The translations under genes and the position numbers were made by a program. From contig CAYJMD010000001.1 of assembly GCA_964371585.1 (NCBI GenBank), positions 62,001-126,000 of the forward strand: a stretch of DNA of 64,000 nucleotides. Reading direction: 5' to 3'. This document shows, in pieces, positions 26,754 through 34,647 of this stretch (position 1 is its first letter; the number at the start of each line of letters is the position of its first letter). Below the pieces are notes generated by a model that saw nothing but the letters and a program-made list of their open reading frames with translations, was not told the DNA's origin and made no database searches. Source of the DNA: RGIG5057 sp964371585. GTDB taxonomy: Bacteria; Bacillota; Clostridia; TANB77; CAG-465.

Positions 26754-27419
26754 ATGAAATTAGGATTTAAGATTAGTAATGTTATAAAATTTATTGTAGC
26801 TATATTACTAATAGTATATGAAGTATACATGATATATGTATTTTTGTTTGAAAGTCCAGAGATAGAGTCAACATTAGAATTATTTATGACTCTTGGAATT
26901 GCAATAGGAGCACTATATGTAACTATGAGATATGCAATAAGTAATATAATACCAAAATACTTTAAAGCAATGAGAGTTGTTAATAAATTTATTACTTTTA
27001 ATGAACTTAAAGATTGTATTTGTAATGAATCATTTATTCCTGTTGATTTACCAAGTTATATAATAAAGACAATTAAAAAAAGTACATATAAAAATTTTAG
27101 TAAGTCACTATTAATATCAGAAAACTGGGTATATGCAGATAAAGTAATGATACCTAAAAAAATGATTGTAGCTGTAGGTAGTAGACCGCTTAAAATATGT
27201 TACACGCCTCCTCATTTTTCTATTATGTATTTTCTTTTAGCTAATGGTAGAAAGTATGAATTTGGTGATACATCTTATGATGCTGAGTTACTTACTGAAT
27301 ATCTAAACAAAGGTAAAGAAATAAATAATATAAAGTACATTACTCATAGTGATAAGTATATTGAAAATTTTAAAAATAAAATTAAGACTAAAGAAGAATT
27401 TTTAAAATTTATAAGGTGA
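26754..27419 (+). CDS. Membrane protein of unknown function, 221 residues
   Basis: Two membrane helices near the N-terminus (about 12-31 and 42-62) and a cytosolic part of about 150 residues. The latter has a strand-rich stretch (ENWVYADKVMIPKKMIVAVG, about 123-142) and ISIMYFLLANGRKYEFGDT-like strands that recall a PH-like fold. This is a weak resemblance. AAAGGAGAAG precedes the ATG. The gene may belong with other membrane-PH-like genes in this genome (17015, 58267), but no name is given. Confidence 0.6.
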   Translation: MKLGFKISNVIKFIVAILLIVYEVYMIYVFLFESPEIESTLELFMTLGIAIGALYVTMRYAISNIIPKYFKAMRVVNKFITFNELKDCICNESFIPVDLPSYIIKTIKKSTYKNFSKSLLISENWVYADKVMIPKKMIVAVGSRPLKICYTPPHFSIMYFLLANGRKYEFGDTSYDAELLTEYLNKGKEINNIKYITHSDKYIENFKNKIKTKEEFLKFIR

Positions 27420-27468
27420 ATATGGAATTAGAAATAAAGGTGTAGTAATTACTAAAATAATTGAGGTT

Positions 27469-27630
27469 ATGGAAAAAAATAATATTAAAATAATAGCACC
27501 TTTAAAATTAGGAGAAAACTATTGCATAGAAATTGAAAACGAATGGTTATCTGTTTTTAAACATAATAAAGGTATCTTTTTAACATTAAAACAAATGCAT
27601 TTAAGTTATTTGCTTTATAAACGGTACTAA
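27469..27630 (+). pseudogene. Short ORF, possible 3' remnant of a gene
   Basis: A frame open from 27415 to the stop at 27628 reads sensibly (GVVITKIIEVMEKNNIKIIA and on to YLLYKRY) but its first ATG is at 27469 with only a poor ribosome site (GAGG two bases away). Codon use is native. It looks like the tail of a lost gene, or a very small real one of 53 codons. The product has no recognised motif. Confidence 0.35.
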
Positions 27631-27700
27631 ATGTGATATGATTTAAGTCAATTTGAAAATATAGTATAAAGAGAAAATTATATAGAAAGGTAAAAACTGT

Positions 27701-28294
27701 ATGAAACTAAACTATATAAAACATATAAATAAAATAAGAAAAAAATATTTAAGAAATCCAATTAAAAAATTGGATATAAAAAGACCACAGTGGTTAATTG
27801 GTGAAGAAAATATATTAAATGAAATATATGATAGTCCTATGAAAATACTTGAAAATTCTAATATAAATTATGGATGTATTTTGCAAGCAAATTCACTTTT
27901 ATTCGATAAGAACGATAATCATGATTGCCCAGCAACATTTATAACATCTGATAGTGAGTATATTAGTAATAATCCTGAAATATTATGCTCTTTAGCTGAT
28001 GATATATATAAGTACAAAAATGTAGAACTGGATTTTGTTCCGCAATATTTAAAGAAAGTTGTAGAAAGTATTAAAAATGAGCATGATTTTAGAAGATATA
28101 AAAATGAAATAGAATTTGAAAATGGGAATATAGTAACAATATATATTATTACAATTATGGTTATAAGAGAACATTTACCAGGTAGTTATTTAAATAAAAA
28201 GATATATCCATTAATTACAAATTTTAAATTTAGTGAAACAGCTATGATATTACCATATAAATATTGGACATTGGGGATAAAAAAATATTATTAG
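27701..28294 (+). CDS. Hypothetical protein, 197 residues
   Basis: Not recognised. It is soluble and has a basic N-terminus (KHINKIRKKYLRNPIKKLDI). A central part has regular alternating strands, and the end, PGSYLNKKIYPLITNFKFSE, holds a PG.YL.KK.YPL pattern that may be a conserved motif. A likely promoter with TGATATGAT (27634-27642) and GAAAGG before the ATG support expression. No neighbour gives a clue to the role. A 299-base gap to the next gene follows. Confidence 0.6.
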   Translation: MKLNYIKHINKIRKKYLRNPIKKLDIKRPQWLIGEENILNEIYDSPMKILENSNINYGCILQANSLLFDKNDNHDCPATFITSDSEYISNNPEILCSLADDIYKYKNVELDFVPQYLKKVVESIKNEHDFRRYKNEIEFENGNIVTIYIITIMVIREHLPGSYLNKKIYPLITNFKFSETAMILPYKYWTLGIKKYY

Positions 28295-28422
28295 ATTACG
28301 ATTAAGTCATAGAACTAGATAATAAACTAGTAAAAGTATGTGAATAATTATAAATATGAAAAAGAGATAACCATAGTGATTTAAAATTAATTCGAGTTTT
28401 ATGTCAAATAAAGTCTAAATAC

Positions 28423-28451
28423 TTGCATTTAGTATAAAAATGTTGTATAAT
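28423..28451 (+). promoter_or_regulatory. Promoter of the NPQTN-type surface protein
   Basis: TTGCAT (28423-28428), 17 bases, TATAAT (28446-28451). The predicted leader is about 135 bases long and contains a small hairpin (AAGTTA/TAACTT) near 28545-28565; otherwise I see nothing in the 299-base gap. Confidence 0.7.
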
Positions 28452-28593
28452 AATGCAATAATACTTAAATAAGAAAATATTAAATATTAGTTTATAGAAA
28501 AATTGTTATCGTTAAACGTAGTATTAATATAATTAGAATTATAAAGTTATAAAAATTGTAACTTATAATATATAACAAAGAAGGAGTTTTTTT

Positions 28594-30057
28594 ATGAAAA
28601 GATCAAAAATGGCTATAATAGCTTTAGCCGTAGTTTTATTTACAGTACTTTTTAGTACAAATGTTAATGCAATGAGATTTGAGTACTCAGAACTTAATCT
28701 GTCTTCAGAACAAAATTATGATAACATGTCAATTGCAAGGAGAGTAATATTTTTCAATGAAACTGATAAAGATTATACACTTGCTAGTCTTGAATTTGAA
28801 AAAGGAATATTATTTGTTTCGGATTCAACTAAGAAACCTAACGAAGTGTTACTAGCGGGAAAGGCGATAAATTTAGAAGTTGCACCAGTTACAACAAATT
28901 TAGATATAGGCACACATTCAGATATAGTTACTGCTACATTTACAGATGGAACAAAAATAAGTATGCCAGTTAATTTAACAATAATAGCACCTAAAACAGT
29001 TTTTACTATACCAACTGTTTCTCAACTTGAGTTTGTTTATGATGGTACAGAAAAATCACTAGTTTTTGAAAATCTTGATTTAAATAATTTTGATCTAATA
29101 GGAGAGTCAAGTGCAACAGAAGCAGGAAAATATTGGGCTTTGGTTGGACTTAAAAAGCCATTTACAAGTAAATGGGAAGATGGTAGTACTTCTTCAAAAT
29201 GGTTTAGATGGGAAATCAAAAAAAGAACTGAAACTTTAGCAGGACAATCATTAAGTGCAAATGAGGGCACAAAATTATCAAGTATAAGTTTACCAGAAAA
29301 TTGGTCTTGGGATAGTCCAGATACTGTGATTAAATTAGGAGATAATACTTATTATGCCTCATATACACCTACTGATGAAAAAAATTATAATTCAGTTGCA
29401 AGTGAAGAAGTTATAGTAAAAGGAATGGAAGCATACACTATTGATATTAATACTGATAGTGGAATATCTCCACTTTCAGACAATTCATACATACTTAAAT
29501 TAGGAGAAAACCAAACGATTACAATTAATGCGATCTCAGATAAATTTATTTCTTCTATTAAAATTAACGGAGTAGAACAGTTGTTAGATATTATAAATAC
29601 ATATACTATTAATGTAAATAATATTTCAGAGGATATAGTTATTGAAGTTAAGTCAGTAAATAAAACTTTTCTTCCAATAGAAGGAAATAGTCAGATATAC
29701 ATAAAAGAATTAGGAGAAAAATTACTTTTAAAATATGATTATGATTACAGTTTATTTAAATTAAGTACAATTAAAATCGATGGGAATGAAATTTCTACAG
29801 GTTTTGAATTTTCAGATGGCAGTGTGATTTTAACATTAGATAGTAATTTATTATCAACCTTAGAAGTAGGAAAACATAATGTAGAAATAACTCTTGAAAA
29901 TAGTCAAATTTTATTAGCAGATTTTACTATACAAGAAAAAATAGTAACTGAAGTACCACAAATAAATAATCCTCAAACAAACGATAACATTATAATATAT
30001 AGTGCATTAGCATTTATATCAATTGCAGGTTTAGTAATATTAAAAATTAAGAAGTAA
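28594..30057 (+). CDS. Secreted surface protein with NPQTN-type sorting signal
   Basis: 487 residues. The signal peptide is about 1-26, with likely cleavage after VNA. The beta-rich ectodomain includes a FVYDGTEKSL-(YDGT) repeat-type segment (about 148-275), ending in TYYASYTPTDEKNYN, which recalls MBG/Big-like surface modules. The C-terminus is NPQTNDN (about 460-466), then a hydrophobic helix and KIKK, the layout of a cell-wall sorting signal. NPQTN is the class B sortase motif known from IsdC. No sortase gene lies in the window. The GAAGGAG ribosome site is good. Confidence 0.72.
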   Translation: MKRSKMAIIALAVVLFTVLFSTNVNAMRFEYSELNLSSEQNYDNMSIARRVIFFNETDKDYTLASLEFEKGILFVSDSTKKPNEVLLAGKAINLEVAPVTTNLDIGTHSDIVTATFTDGTKISMPVNLTIIAPKTVFTIPTVSQLEFVYDGTEKSLVFENLDLNNFDLIGESSATEAGKYWALVGLKKPFTSKWEDGSTSSKWFRWEIKKRTETLAGQSLSANEGTKLSSISLPENWSWDSPDTVIKLGDNTYYASYTPTDEKNYNSVASEEVIVKGMEAYTIDINTDSGISPLSDNSYILKLGENQTITINAISDKFISSIKINGVEQLLDIINTYTINVNNISEDIVIEVKSVNKTFLPIEGNSQIYIKELGEKLLLKYDYDYSLFKLSTIKIDGNEISTGFEFSDGSVILTLDSNLLSTLEVGKHNVEITLENSQILLADFTIQEKIVTEVPQINNPQTNDNIIIYSALAFISIAGLVILKIKK

Positions 30058-30091
30058 TAAATAAAGCATGAAGCATAATTACAAATTGAAG

Positions 30092-30141
30092 TAAACCCAA
30101 ATTATTAGATAAAAAAGTCTAGTAATACGGGTTTATTTTTG
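30092..30141 (+). terminator. Intrinsic terminator of the surface-protein gene
   Basis: Outer stem TAAACCC (30092-30098) / GGGTTTA (30129-30135) with further imperfect pairing inside (ATTATTAGA / TCTAGTAAT), then TTTTT. Confidence 0.8.
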
Positions 30142-30285
30142 TTTTACTAATAGGAGTAATATAGAAAATATTGGCAGAAAAGGATGTGTATGGTTTCATA
30201 ATCTTAAATAAATATTTAAAAGATATAGACTTTAAAAAAGATAAAAAATATGCTATAATATCTTAACTGTAATAAGATTAGAAAT

Positions 30286-30350
30286 ATGCAAAAAGAAAGA
30301 ATTAAGAGAGAAAAGTAAGCAAGATAAATATAAGTTTTGTAGTGGAGATT
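30286..30350 (+). pseudogene. Heavily decayed rbgA 5' fragment (copy A)
   Basis: In the 345-base gap after the surface-protein gene. From ATGCAAAAAGAAAGAAT onward the bases follow the start of rbgA at 39587, and AATATAAGTTTTGTAGTGGA (30327-30346) follows copy B at 31123 (AATATAAATTGGGTAGTGGG). Several small gaps and changes make the reading frame useless. The match is by eye and is the weakest of the four copies. A TATAAT at 30255-30260 sits where an old rbgA promoter might be. Confidence 0.5.
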
Positions 30351-30357
30351 AAAAAAA

Positions 30358-30377
30358 GAGTTTTTACATATTTAGTG
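30358..30377 (+). repeat. Element-end motif, copy 1
   Basis: GAGTTTTTACATATTTAGTG, identical over 20 bases with 31195-31214. Shared 17-base core with 32964-32980. Confidence 0.8.
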
Positions 30378-30402
30378 CAGAAAATAACAGAAAGGAAAAA
30401 AT

Positions 30403-31038
30403 ATGAAATATAAATTAGAATTTGAGCATTATGATCAGGATTTTGAAGATGTTTATAATATAGAAAAACAATATTTAGAAGAATCTAATATATCATCAGT
30501 TCTTCAAACACAAAAATGGGATGAGAAAAACAATGATATTCATATTTTTGTTAGATGTTTAGAGATAAATAAAATAGTTGGAGAAATAACTTTATTGCCT
30601 ATAAACGAAACTCTATTTAATAAATTTATAAATGATGAATTATGTGATACAGAAATCAGTGAAGAAGAGTTATTAATTTATAAAAGTGATATTAACTGTT
30701 ATTTATTGTTTTCTGCAATAGCTATTGACAAAAATCATCGACACGAAAAAAAAGTCTTAAGTTTATTGCTTGAAGGATTAAATTTAAAAATCGAAAAACT
30801 GATTAGTAAAAATATAAATATACTTAATATGTGTAGTGAAGGACAAACAATAGAAGGACAAAAATTTATAGAAAATTTTTTAAATATGGAGTGTCAAAAT
30901 ATAACTAAACAAAACTATAAGTTGTACTGTTATAAAGATACTAAGACCTTTTTAATATGGGCTAAAAAACTTAAAACTTATATAAATAATTATAATAAGA
31001 AAAATCAATTGAATTGTAATTTAACAGGAGGTAAATAA
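30403..31038 (+). CDS. GNAT-like acetyltransferase, in element unit A
   Basis: 211 residues with a probable GNAT fold. CYLLFSAIAIDKNHRHEKKV (about 106-125) corresponds to the beta-4 strand and acetyl-CoA loop, but the canonical Q/RxxGxG/A loop is altered to H-R-H-E-K-K, so catalysis is uncertain. The end of the gene (GGAGGTAAATAATT and two codons of Gly-Lys) matches the bases before the intact rbgA at 39568-39580, showing that the rbgA 5' fragment and its ribosome site were copied together. AGAAAGGAAAAAAT precedes the ATG. Confidence 0.65.
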   Translation: MKYKLEFEHYDQDFEDVYNIEKQYLEESNISSVLQTQKWDEKNNDIHIFVRCLEINKIVGEITLLPINETLFNKFINDELCDTEISEEELLIYKSDINCYLLFSAIAIDKNHRHEKKVLSLLLEGLNLKIEKLISKNINILNMCSEGQTIEGQKFIENFLNMECQNITKQNYKLYCYKDTKTFLIWAKKLKTYINNYNKKNQLNCNLTGGK

Positions 31039-31040
31039 TT

Positions 31041-31148
31041 ATGGACATGTATCAAAAAAGAAGAATGAGAAAAGAAAAGAAAGAAAAAAGTGTGGAGGAA
31101 AATAAACCTACATCGGCAGTTAATATAAATTGGGTAGTGGGAATTTAA
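31041..31148 (+). pseudogene. rbgA 5' fragment (copy B)
   Basis: Codons 1-31 of rbgA, opening MDMYQKRRMRKEKKEK and ending NINW, then four foreign codons (VVGI) and a stop. Start and ribosome site are intact (AGGAGGTAAATAATT), so a 35-residue peptide could still be made. The break falls at the Trp codon 31131-31133, the same point as in copy C. It lacks all GTPase motifs. Confidence 0.85.
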
Positions 31149-31162
31149 AGACGAAGTGCCTT

Positions 31163-31185
31163 AAACCCTTATAAATAAAGGGTTT
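31163..31185 (+). repeat. Element-end hairpin, orientation 1
   Basis: AAACCCTT (31163-31170), loop ATAAATA, AAGGGTTT (31178-31185). It is the exact reverse complement of the hairpin at 32932-32954. It may act as a terminator for the rbgA fragment. Confidence 0.8.
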
Positions 31186-31194
31186 GTGAAAAAT

Positions 31195-31214
31195 GAGTTT
31201 TTACATATTTAGTG
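31195..31214 (+). repeat. Element-end motif, copy 2
   Basis: GAGTTTTTACATATTTAGTG, identical to 30358-30377; it lies 9 bases after the hairpin. Confidence 0.8.
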
Positions 31215-31275
31215 AGTTTGTTATCTAATTAATATTAAGTTTGGTATCAATTTATTTTAAAATAAATGTTTTTTA

Positions 31276-31306
31276 TATAATATTAAAGCATTCTACGAAA
31301 CGTAGA
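31276..31306 (+). promoter_or_regulatory. Promoter with palindromic operator for the XRE gene
   Basis: TATAAT (31276-31281), followed at the expected start of transcription by TCTACG-AAA-CGTAGA (31292-31306), a perfect 6-bp inverted repeat. A related half site (CTCTACGGAG, about 31323-31332) follows. This is likely the autoregulatory operator of the XRE protein at 31390. Confidence 0.55.
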
Positions 31307-31389
31307 GACTTTAATTACAGGTACTCTACGGAGCGTGTGTGTTATTTTCTTAATAAACTCAGTATCATAAGTGTGTAAGGAGGAAAAAT

Positions 31390-32007
31390 ATGAACCAAAT
31401 AGAAATCGGCAAATTTATTGCCAAAGAACGCAAAGCAAAAAATTACACACAAAAACAATTATCAGAAATACTTGCTATCAGCGACAAAACAATATCTAAG
31501 TGGGAATGTGGAAAAGGCTTTCCGGAAGTATCCCTTCTACTTCCGTTATGCAATGAGTTGGATATTACTGTCAATGAGCTTTTATCAGCGAATCGATTAT
31601 CTGATGATAATTATAAACAGAAAGCCGAGGAAAACATTATGAATTTAATTAAAGAAAAAGAAGAAAATCAAAAAAAATGGAAATCAATGATAGCAACAGG
31701 TGTTATTTCTATCGTTTCGTTTATAACGTTAATTATGATTGTTGCGCTTTACACAGAGGTATTTAGTTTGCCAGTTAAAATAATTATTGTTGCTATTGCT
31801 TGTTCAATATTTATTGTCGGATTTTATTTAACAATGCAAGGTGAGAGAACTATTGGATATTATAAATGTCCGAATTGTGGTACATTATTAGTTCCTACTT
31901 TAAAAGAATATATTTTTTCTGTTCATATATTATCTAAAAGAAAACTCAAATGCCCTCATTGTGGCAAAAAAGAATACTGCAAAAAAATAATGTCAAGAGA
32001 TGAATAA
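31390..32007 (+). CDS. XRE-family regulator with two membrane helices and a zinc ribbon
   Basis: 205 residues. The N-terminal helix-turn-helix (about 6-62: IAKERKAKNYTQKQLSEILA, then SDKTISKWECGKGFPE) is typical XRE. Two membrane helices follow (about 100-120 and 125-145), then a zinc ribbon CPNCG (about 161-165) and CPHCGKKEYC (about 191-200). Its codon use (AACGCAAAGC, TTTCCGGAAG) is GC-richer than the host's, so it was probably acquired. It lies inside element unit B, about where the N-terminal part of the recombinase should have been. The role is likely regulatory, perhaps envelope-stress related. Confidence 0.8.
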   Translation: MNQIEIGKFIAKERKAKNYTQKQLSEILAISDKTISKWECGKGFPEVSLLLPLCNELDITVNELLSANRLSDDNYKQKAEENIMNLIKEKEENQKKWKSMIATGVISIVSFITLIMIVALYTEVFSLPVKIIIVAIACSIFIVGFYLTMQGERTIGYYKCPNCGTLLVPTLKEYIFSVHILSKRKLKCPHCGKKEYCKKIMSRDE

Positions 32008-32041
32008 TCTTATTATGAGCATAATACAAAGTGAAATAAAC

Positions 32042-32070
32042 ACATTAGAGTAATCTAGTGTATTTTTTTG
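32042..32070 (+). terminator. Intrinsic terminator after the XRE gene
   Basis: 8-bp stem ACATTAGA (32042-32049) / TCTAGTGT (32054-32061) with one T-G pair, then a T run. Confidence 0.7.
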
Positions 32071-32092
32071 ATGTATAGAAAGGTAAAACAAA

Positions 32093-32347
32093 ATGAATAG
32101 AGAAAGATTAAAATTGATAATTGAATTGTCGTTAAAGGAAAGAAAATTATCGAGAAGAAAATTAGTAAAACTTACAGGTATTTGTAATACTATCTTAAAT
32201 GATTTGATAAATGGTAGTATAGCAAGAATTGATATAAATAATCTAATTAAAATCATAAGAGTTTTAGATTTAGAATATAAAGACATACTTAAAGTAGCAG
32301 ATTTTGAAGACTTGCTACTTTTTATATGTGAGAAAGGAGGAAATTAA
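32093..32347 (+). CDS. Small XRE-like helix-turn-helix protein
   Basis: 84 residues, nearly all a helix-turn-helix of the XRE type (LSRRKLVKLTGICNTILNDL about 19-38, then INNLIKIIRVLDLEYKDIL). Probable DNA-binding regulator of element functions. AGAAAGGTAAAACAAA precedes the ATG. It ends nine bases before the start of the recombinase remnant, so it may have controlled or been cotranscribed with it. Confidence 0.7.
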   Translation: MNRERLKLIIELSLKERKLSRRKLVKLTGICNTILNDLINGSIARIDINNLIKIIRVLDLEYKDILKVADFEDLLLFICEKGGN

Positions 32348-32355
32348 AATGGAAT

Positions 32356-32751
32356 TTGAAAGAAAAGAAAAAAGTGTTGGAACAAGAAAGATTTAAATAT
32401 GAAAACTTAATTAATGATACAAAAGAAGATGTTAAAAATGGTTATATTAGTGAAGATGAATTTAGGGAATATACTATTGATTACAAAATAGGATTGAAAG
32501 ATGTTAAACATAGTATAAAAAATATTGAAGAACAATTAAAAAATTAAGTGTTATCAAATGAGAATATAAGCTGGTTAGAAAATTTTATTAAAAATGAAAA
32601 GATAACAAAACTAACCAAAAAAATAGTAGATGAATTCATAAATGAAATAATAATATATAATAAAAATACAATTAAGGTAACTTTTAAGTATGAAAACGAA
32701 TATATTTTGGCTCTCGACTATCTAAATAAGACAAAATATGATATAATCTAA
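32356..32751 (+). pseudogene. C-terminal remnant of a large serine recombinase
   Basis: One frame, interrupted by an in-frame TAA at 32545-32547. The first part (LKEKKKVLEQERFKYENLIN and on) is the coiled coil with YISEDEFREY. The second part (WLENFIKNEKITKLTKKIVD, then EIIIYNKNTIKVTFKYENEY) is the terminal beta-strand segment of TnpX/TndX-like recombinases. The catalytic and DNA-binding domains are absent upstream, where the XRE genes stand. It ends 56 bases before rbgA copy C, showing that unit B was also a recombinase element with the recombinase gene at its right end. Confidence 0.7.
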
Positions 32752-32807
32752 ACGAGATTTTTAAAAAAACAAAGATTAAAAATAGATAAAAAAGGTGTGA
32801 ACATATT

Positions 32808-32903
32808 ATGGATATGTACCAAAAAAGAAAAATGAGAAAAGAGAAAAAAGAGAACAAAATGTAGAAGAAAACAAAAGTTGTGCATCGTCTAATATAAACT
32901 GGG
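32808..32903 (+). pseudogene. rbgA 5' fragment (copy C), frameshifted
   Basis: Almost identical to the intact rbgA start at 39581 (AGTTGTGCATCG, CTAATATAAACTGG). One base is missing from an A run near 32844-32849, so the frame from ATG 32808 ends at TAG 32862. The match stops at TGG 32900-32902, the same Trp codon as in copy B, and the element end begins. Confidence 0.85.
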
Positions 32904-32931
32904 GTATACGGATTTAAGAAAAACTCCTTGC

Positions 32932-32954
32932 AAACCCTTTATTTATAAGGGTTT
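32932..32954 (+). repeat. Element-end hairpin, orientation 2
   Basis: AAACCCTT (32932-32939), loop TATTTAT, AAGGGTTT (32947-32954); reverse complement of 31163-31185, i.e. the 23-bp unit is flipped. Confidence 0.8.
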
Positions 32955-32963
32955 TTCAAAACA

Positions 32964-32980
32964 AGTTTTTACATATTTAG
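32964..32980 (+). repeat. Element-end motif, copy 3
   Basis: AGTTTTTACATATTTAG, the 17-base core shared with 30359-30375 and 31196-31212. Confidence 0.8.
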
Positions 32981-33009
32981 CAAAAAAAATGTAAATAGGA
33001 GGGGTTTTA

Positions 33010-34647
33010 ATGAATGTTGTTAAGAAAATAAACGAAAATAACAAGACAATTATACATTTGAAATATTATGGTAATGAAGATTGGGCAACAAGTTATTTTA
33101 TTCAAAGTTTGTTTGACTTTGAAGACTTAATTAAAAATCATTTTAAAAGCAAGACTAAAATAATAGTTAATAGTTTAGATGACTATATTGATGCATTATT
33201 TATACTAAATGTTCATAAATATGATAGCACATTAGTGAAAAGTGAATATAAAGACAAACTTGAAAAAATATTGTATTTTTTTTCGAATATAACTTTGGAA
33301 AAACGTAGTATGAGTATGTTTTTAAAATCAGATTATCAAAATATCTTAAAAAGAGAATACGAAGAATTATATATAAAACATGATGTTATTGATATAACTA
33401 TTTCTCTTTTGTTAGAGTATCATTCAAAAAGTGATGAAATAATAAAATATTTAATAAAGGAATTTCCTACTAAAATAATGTATAATTTCAGTGCCTTTAA
33501 GAAAATATTTAATAGTAATTTAATTTACTATGAATTAATATTGGAAGATACTGAATTAGAGAAATATTTTTTGACACATGTTGAATCTTACTATGAAATA
33601 TTTTTCGCTTTAAAAGAAAAAAATTTTGAACTATATAATAAAAAAATTAAACTTGTTGTCGACTTAATGAGAGATAAGTGTTTGAATAAAGAAATAAACG
33701 AAGTTATACAATATTACCATTTTTATGAAAAATTCATAGGTTTTTTAAAAAAATTAAATGATCCTTTTTATAATATTTTAAAACCTTCGCTAGAAGACGA
33801 AAGAAAAAAATTAGATCAATATATTTTGTCTAATGGAACAAAATTTGAGTATGAAATTAATATATCTGAGTTTATGAATGTGTTAAAAGATGAATCTTTG
33901 AATTATAATTTAAGAATTTTAAGGTTAACACATATGCAACCAGATGACAGTAAAGCACCGATGAGTTATATTAAAAATACATACGAAAACCATGAAAGGG
34001 AATTGACTGATGATATTTCAACAAGCAGTGAACCTACTGATGATATATTCACAGTCAGTTTTAAAAGAAGTTTAGATATATTAATGCAACATTATATATT
34101 TTTTATTAATAAAATAGTTTTTAATAAAGATGAAATAAAAAGATTTATTTTATTACAATTCAATAATTGGTTGGCATATCTAAAATTCAATGATATATCT
34201 TACAACGAAAATGAAGTTTTATTCGACTTTAATATGTTGCTCCAATTTTTATGTGAAATGGTAGAACAAAATAATTTAAAAAACAGTGATTTAGTAAAAC
34301 AATGTATGTATAAAGTCCAAACCTGTTTATGTGGTTTAATAGAAAAGATGATGAGAACTATTTATTTAAAACAAAATTTAGGTAGCAAATTCATAAATGA
34401 AAATGCAATAACATTAAGTAACTCGATTAAGGATTTATCAACAATTTTTGATGATATTGATTTAGATTTCTTGGAATATATATTTTTGCCTAGAAATGGT
34501 GTAGGTAAAAACATTCGTAATATTTTTGCTCATTATAAAGAAGAAATTTATGAAAACTTAAGTTATGAAAATATAAATATTTCATTATTTTGTTTAATGT
34601 TAATCAATAATCATTTGTTGCTAAAAAGGGTGAAAAAAGATGAGTAA
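33010..34647 (+). CDS. 545-residue element-borne protein with HEPN-like C-terminus
   Basis: No full-length family recognised. It is helical, with many Lys, Glu and Phe and no membrane segment. The C-terminal part resembles DUF4209/HEPN-type domains: FLPRNGVGKNIRNIFAH (about 492-508) contains R503-N-I-F-A-H508, which fits the R-x4-6-H ribonuclease motif of HEPN proteins. The terminal helix (ISLFCLMLINNHLLL) also fits. Such proteins often serve in toxin-antitoxin or abortive-infection defence; that role is inference. AGGAGGGG precedes the ATG. It overlaps the recombinase start by 8 bases (ATGAGTAA), so the two are co-translated. It starts only 29 bases inside the element end. Confidence 0.65.
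   Translation: MNVVKKINENNKTIIHLKYYGNEDWATSYFIQSLFDFEDLIKNHFKSKTKIIVNSLDDYIDALFILNVHKYDSTLVKSEYKDKLEKILYFFSNITLEKRSMSMFLKSDYQNILKREYEELYIKHDVIDITISLLLEYHSKSDEIIKYLIKEFPTKIMYNFSAFKKIFNSNLIYYELILEDTELEKYFLTHVESYYEIFFALKEKNFELYNKKIKLVVDLMRDKCLNKEINEVIQYYHFYEKFIGFLKKLNDPFYNILKPSLEDERKKLDQYILSNGTKFEYEINISEFMNVLKDESLNYNLRILRLTHMQPDDSKAPMSYIKNTYENHERELTDDISTSSEPTDDIFTVSFKRSLDILMQHYIFFINKIVFNKDEIKRFILLQFNNWLAYLKFNDISYNENEVLFDFNMLLQFLCEMVEQNNLKNSDLVKQCMYKVQTCLCGLIEKMMRTIYLKQNLGSKFINENAITLSNSIKDLSTIFDDIDLDFLEYIFLPRNGVGKNIRNIFAHYKEEIYENLSYENINISLFCLMLINNHLLLKRVKKDE

Noticed and set aside
31163..33000. CRISPR-like repeats
   Set aside because: Only two hairpins and three short motifs at kilobase spacing; no regular repeat-spacer pattern here or elsewhere in the window.
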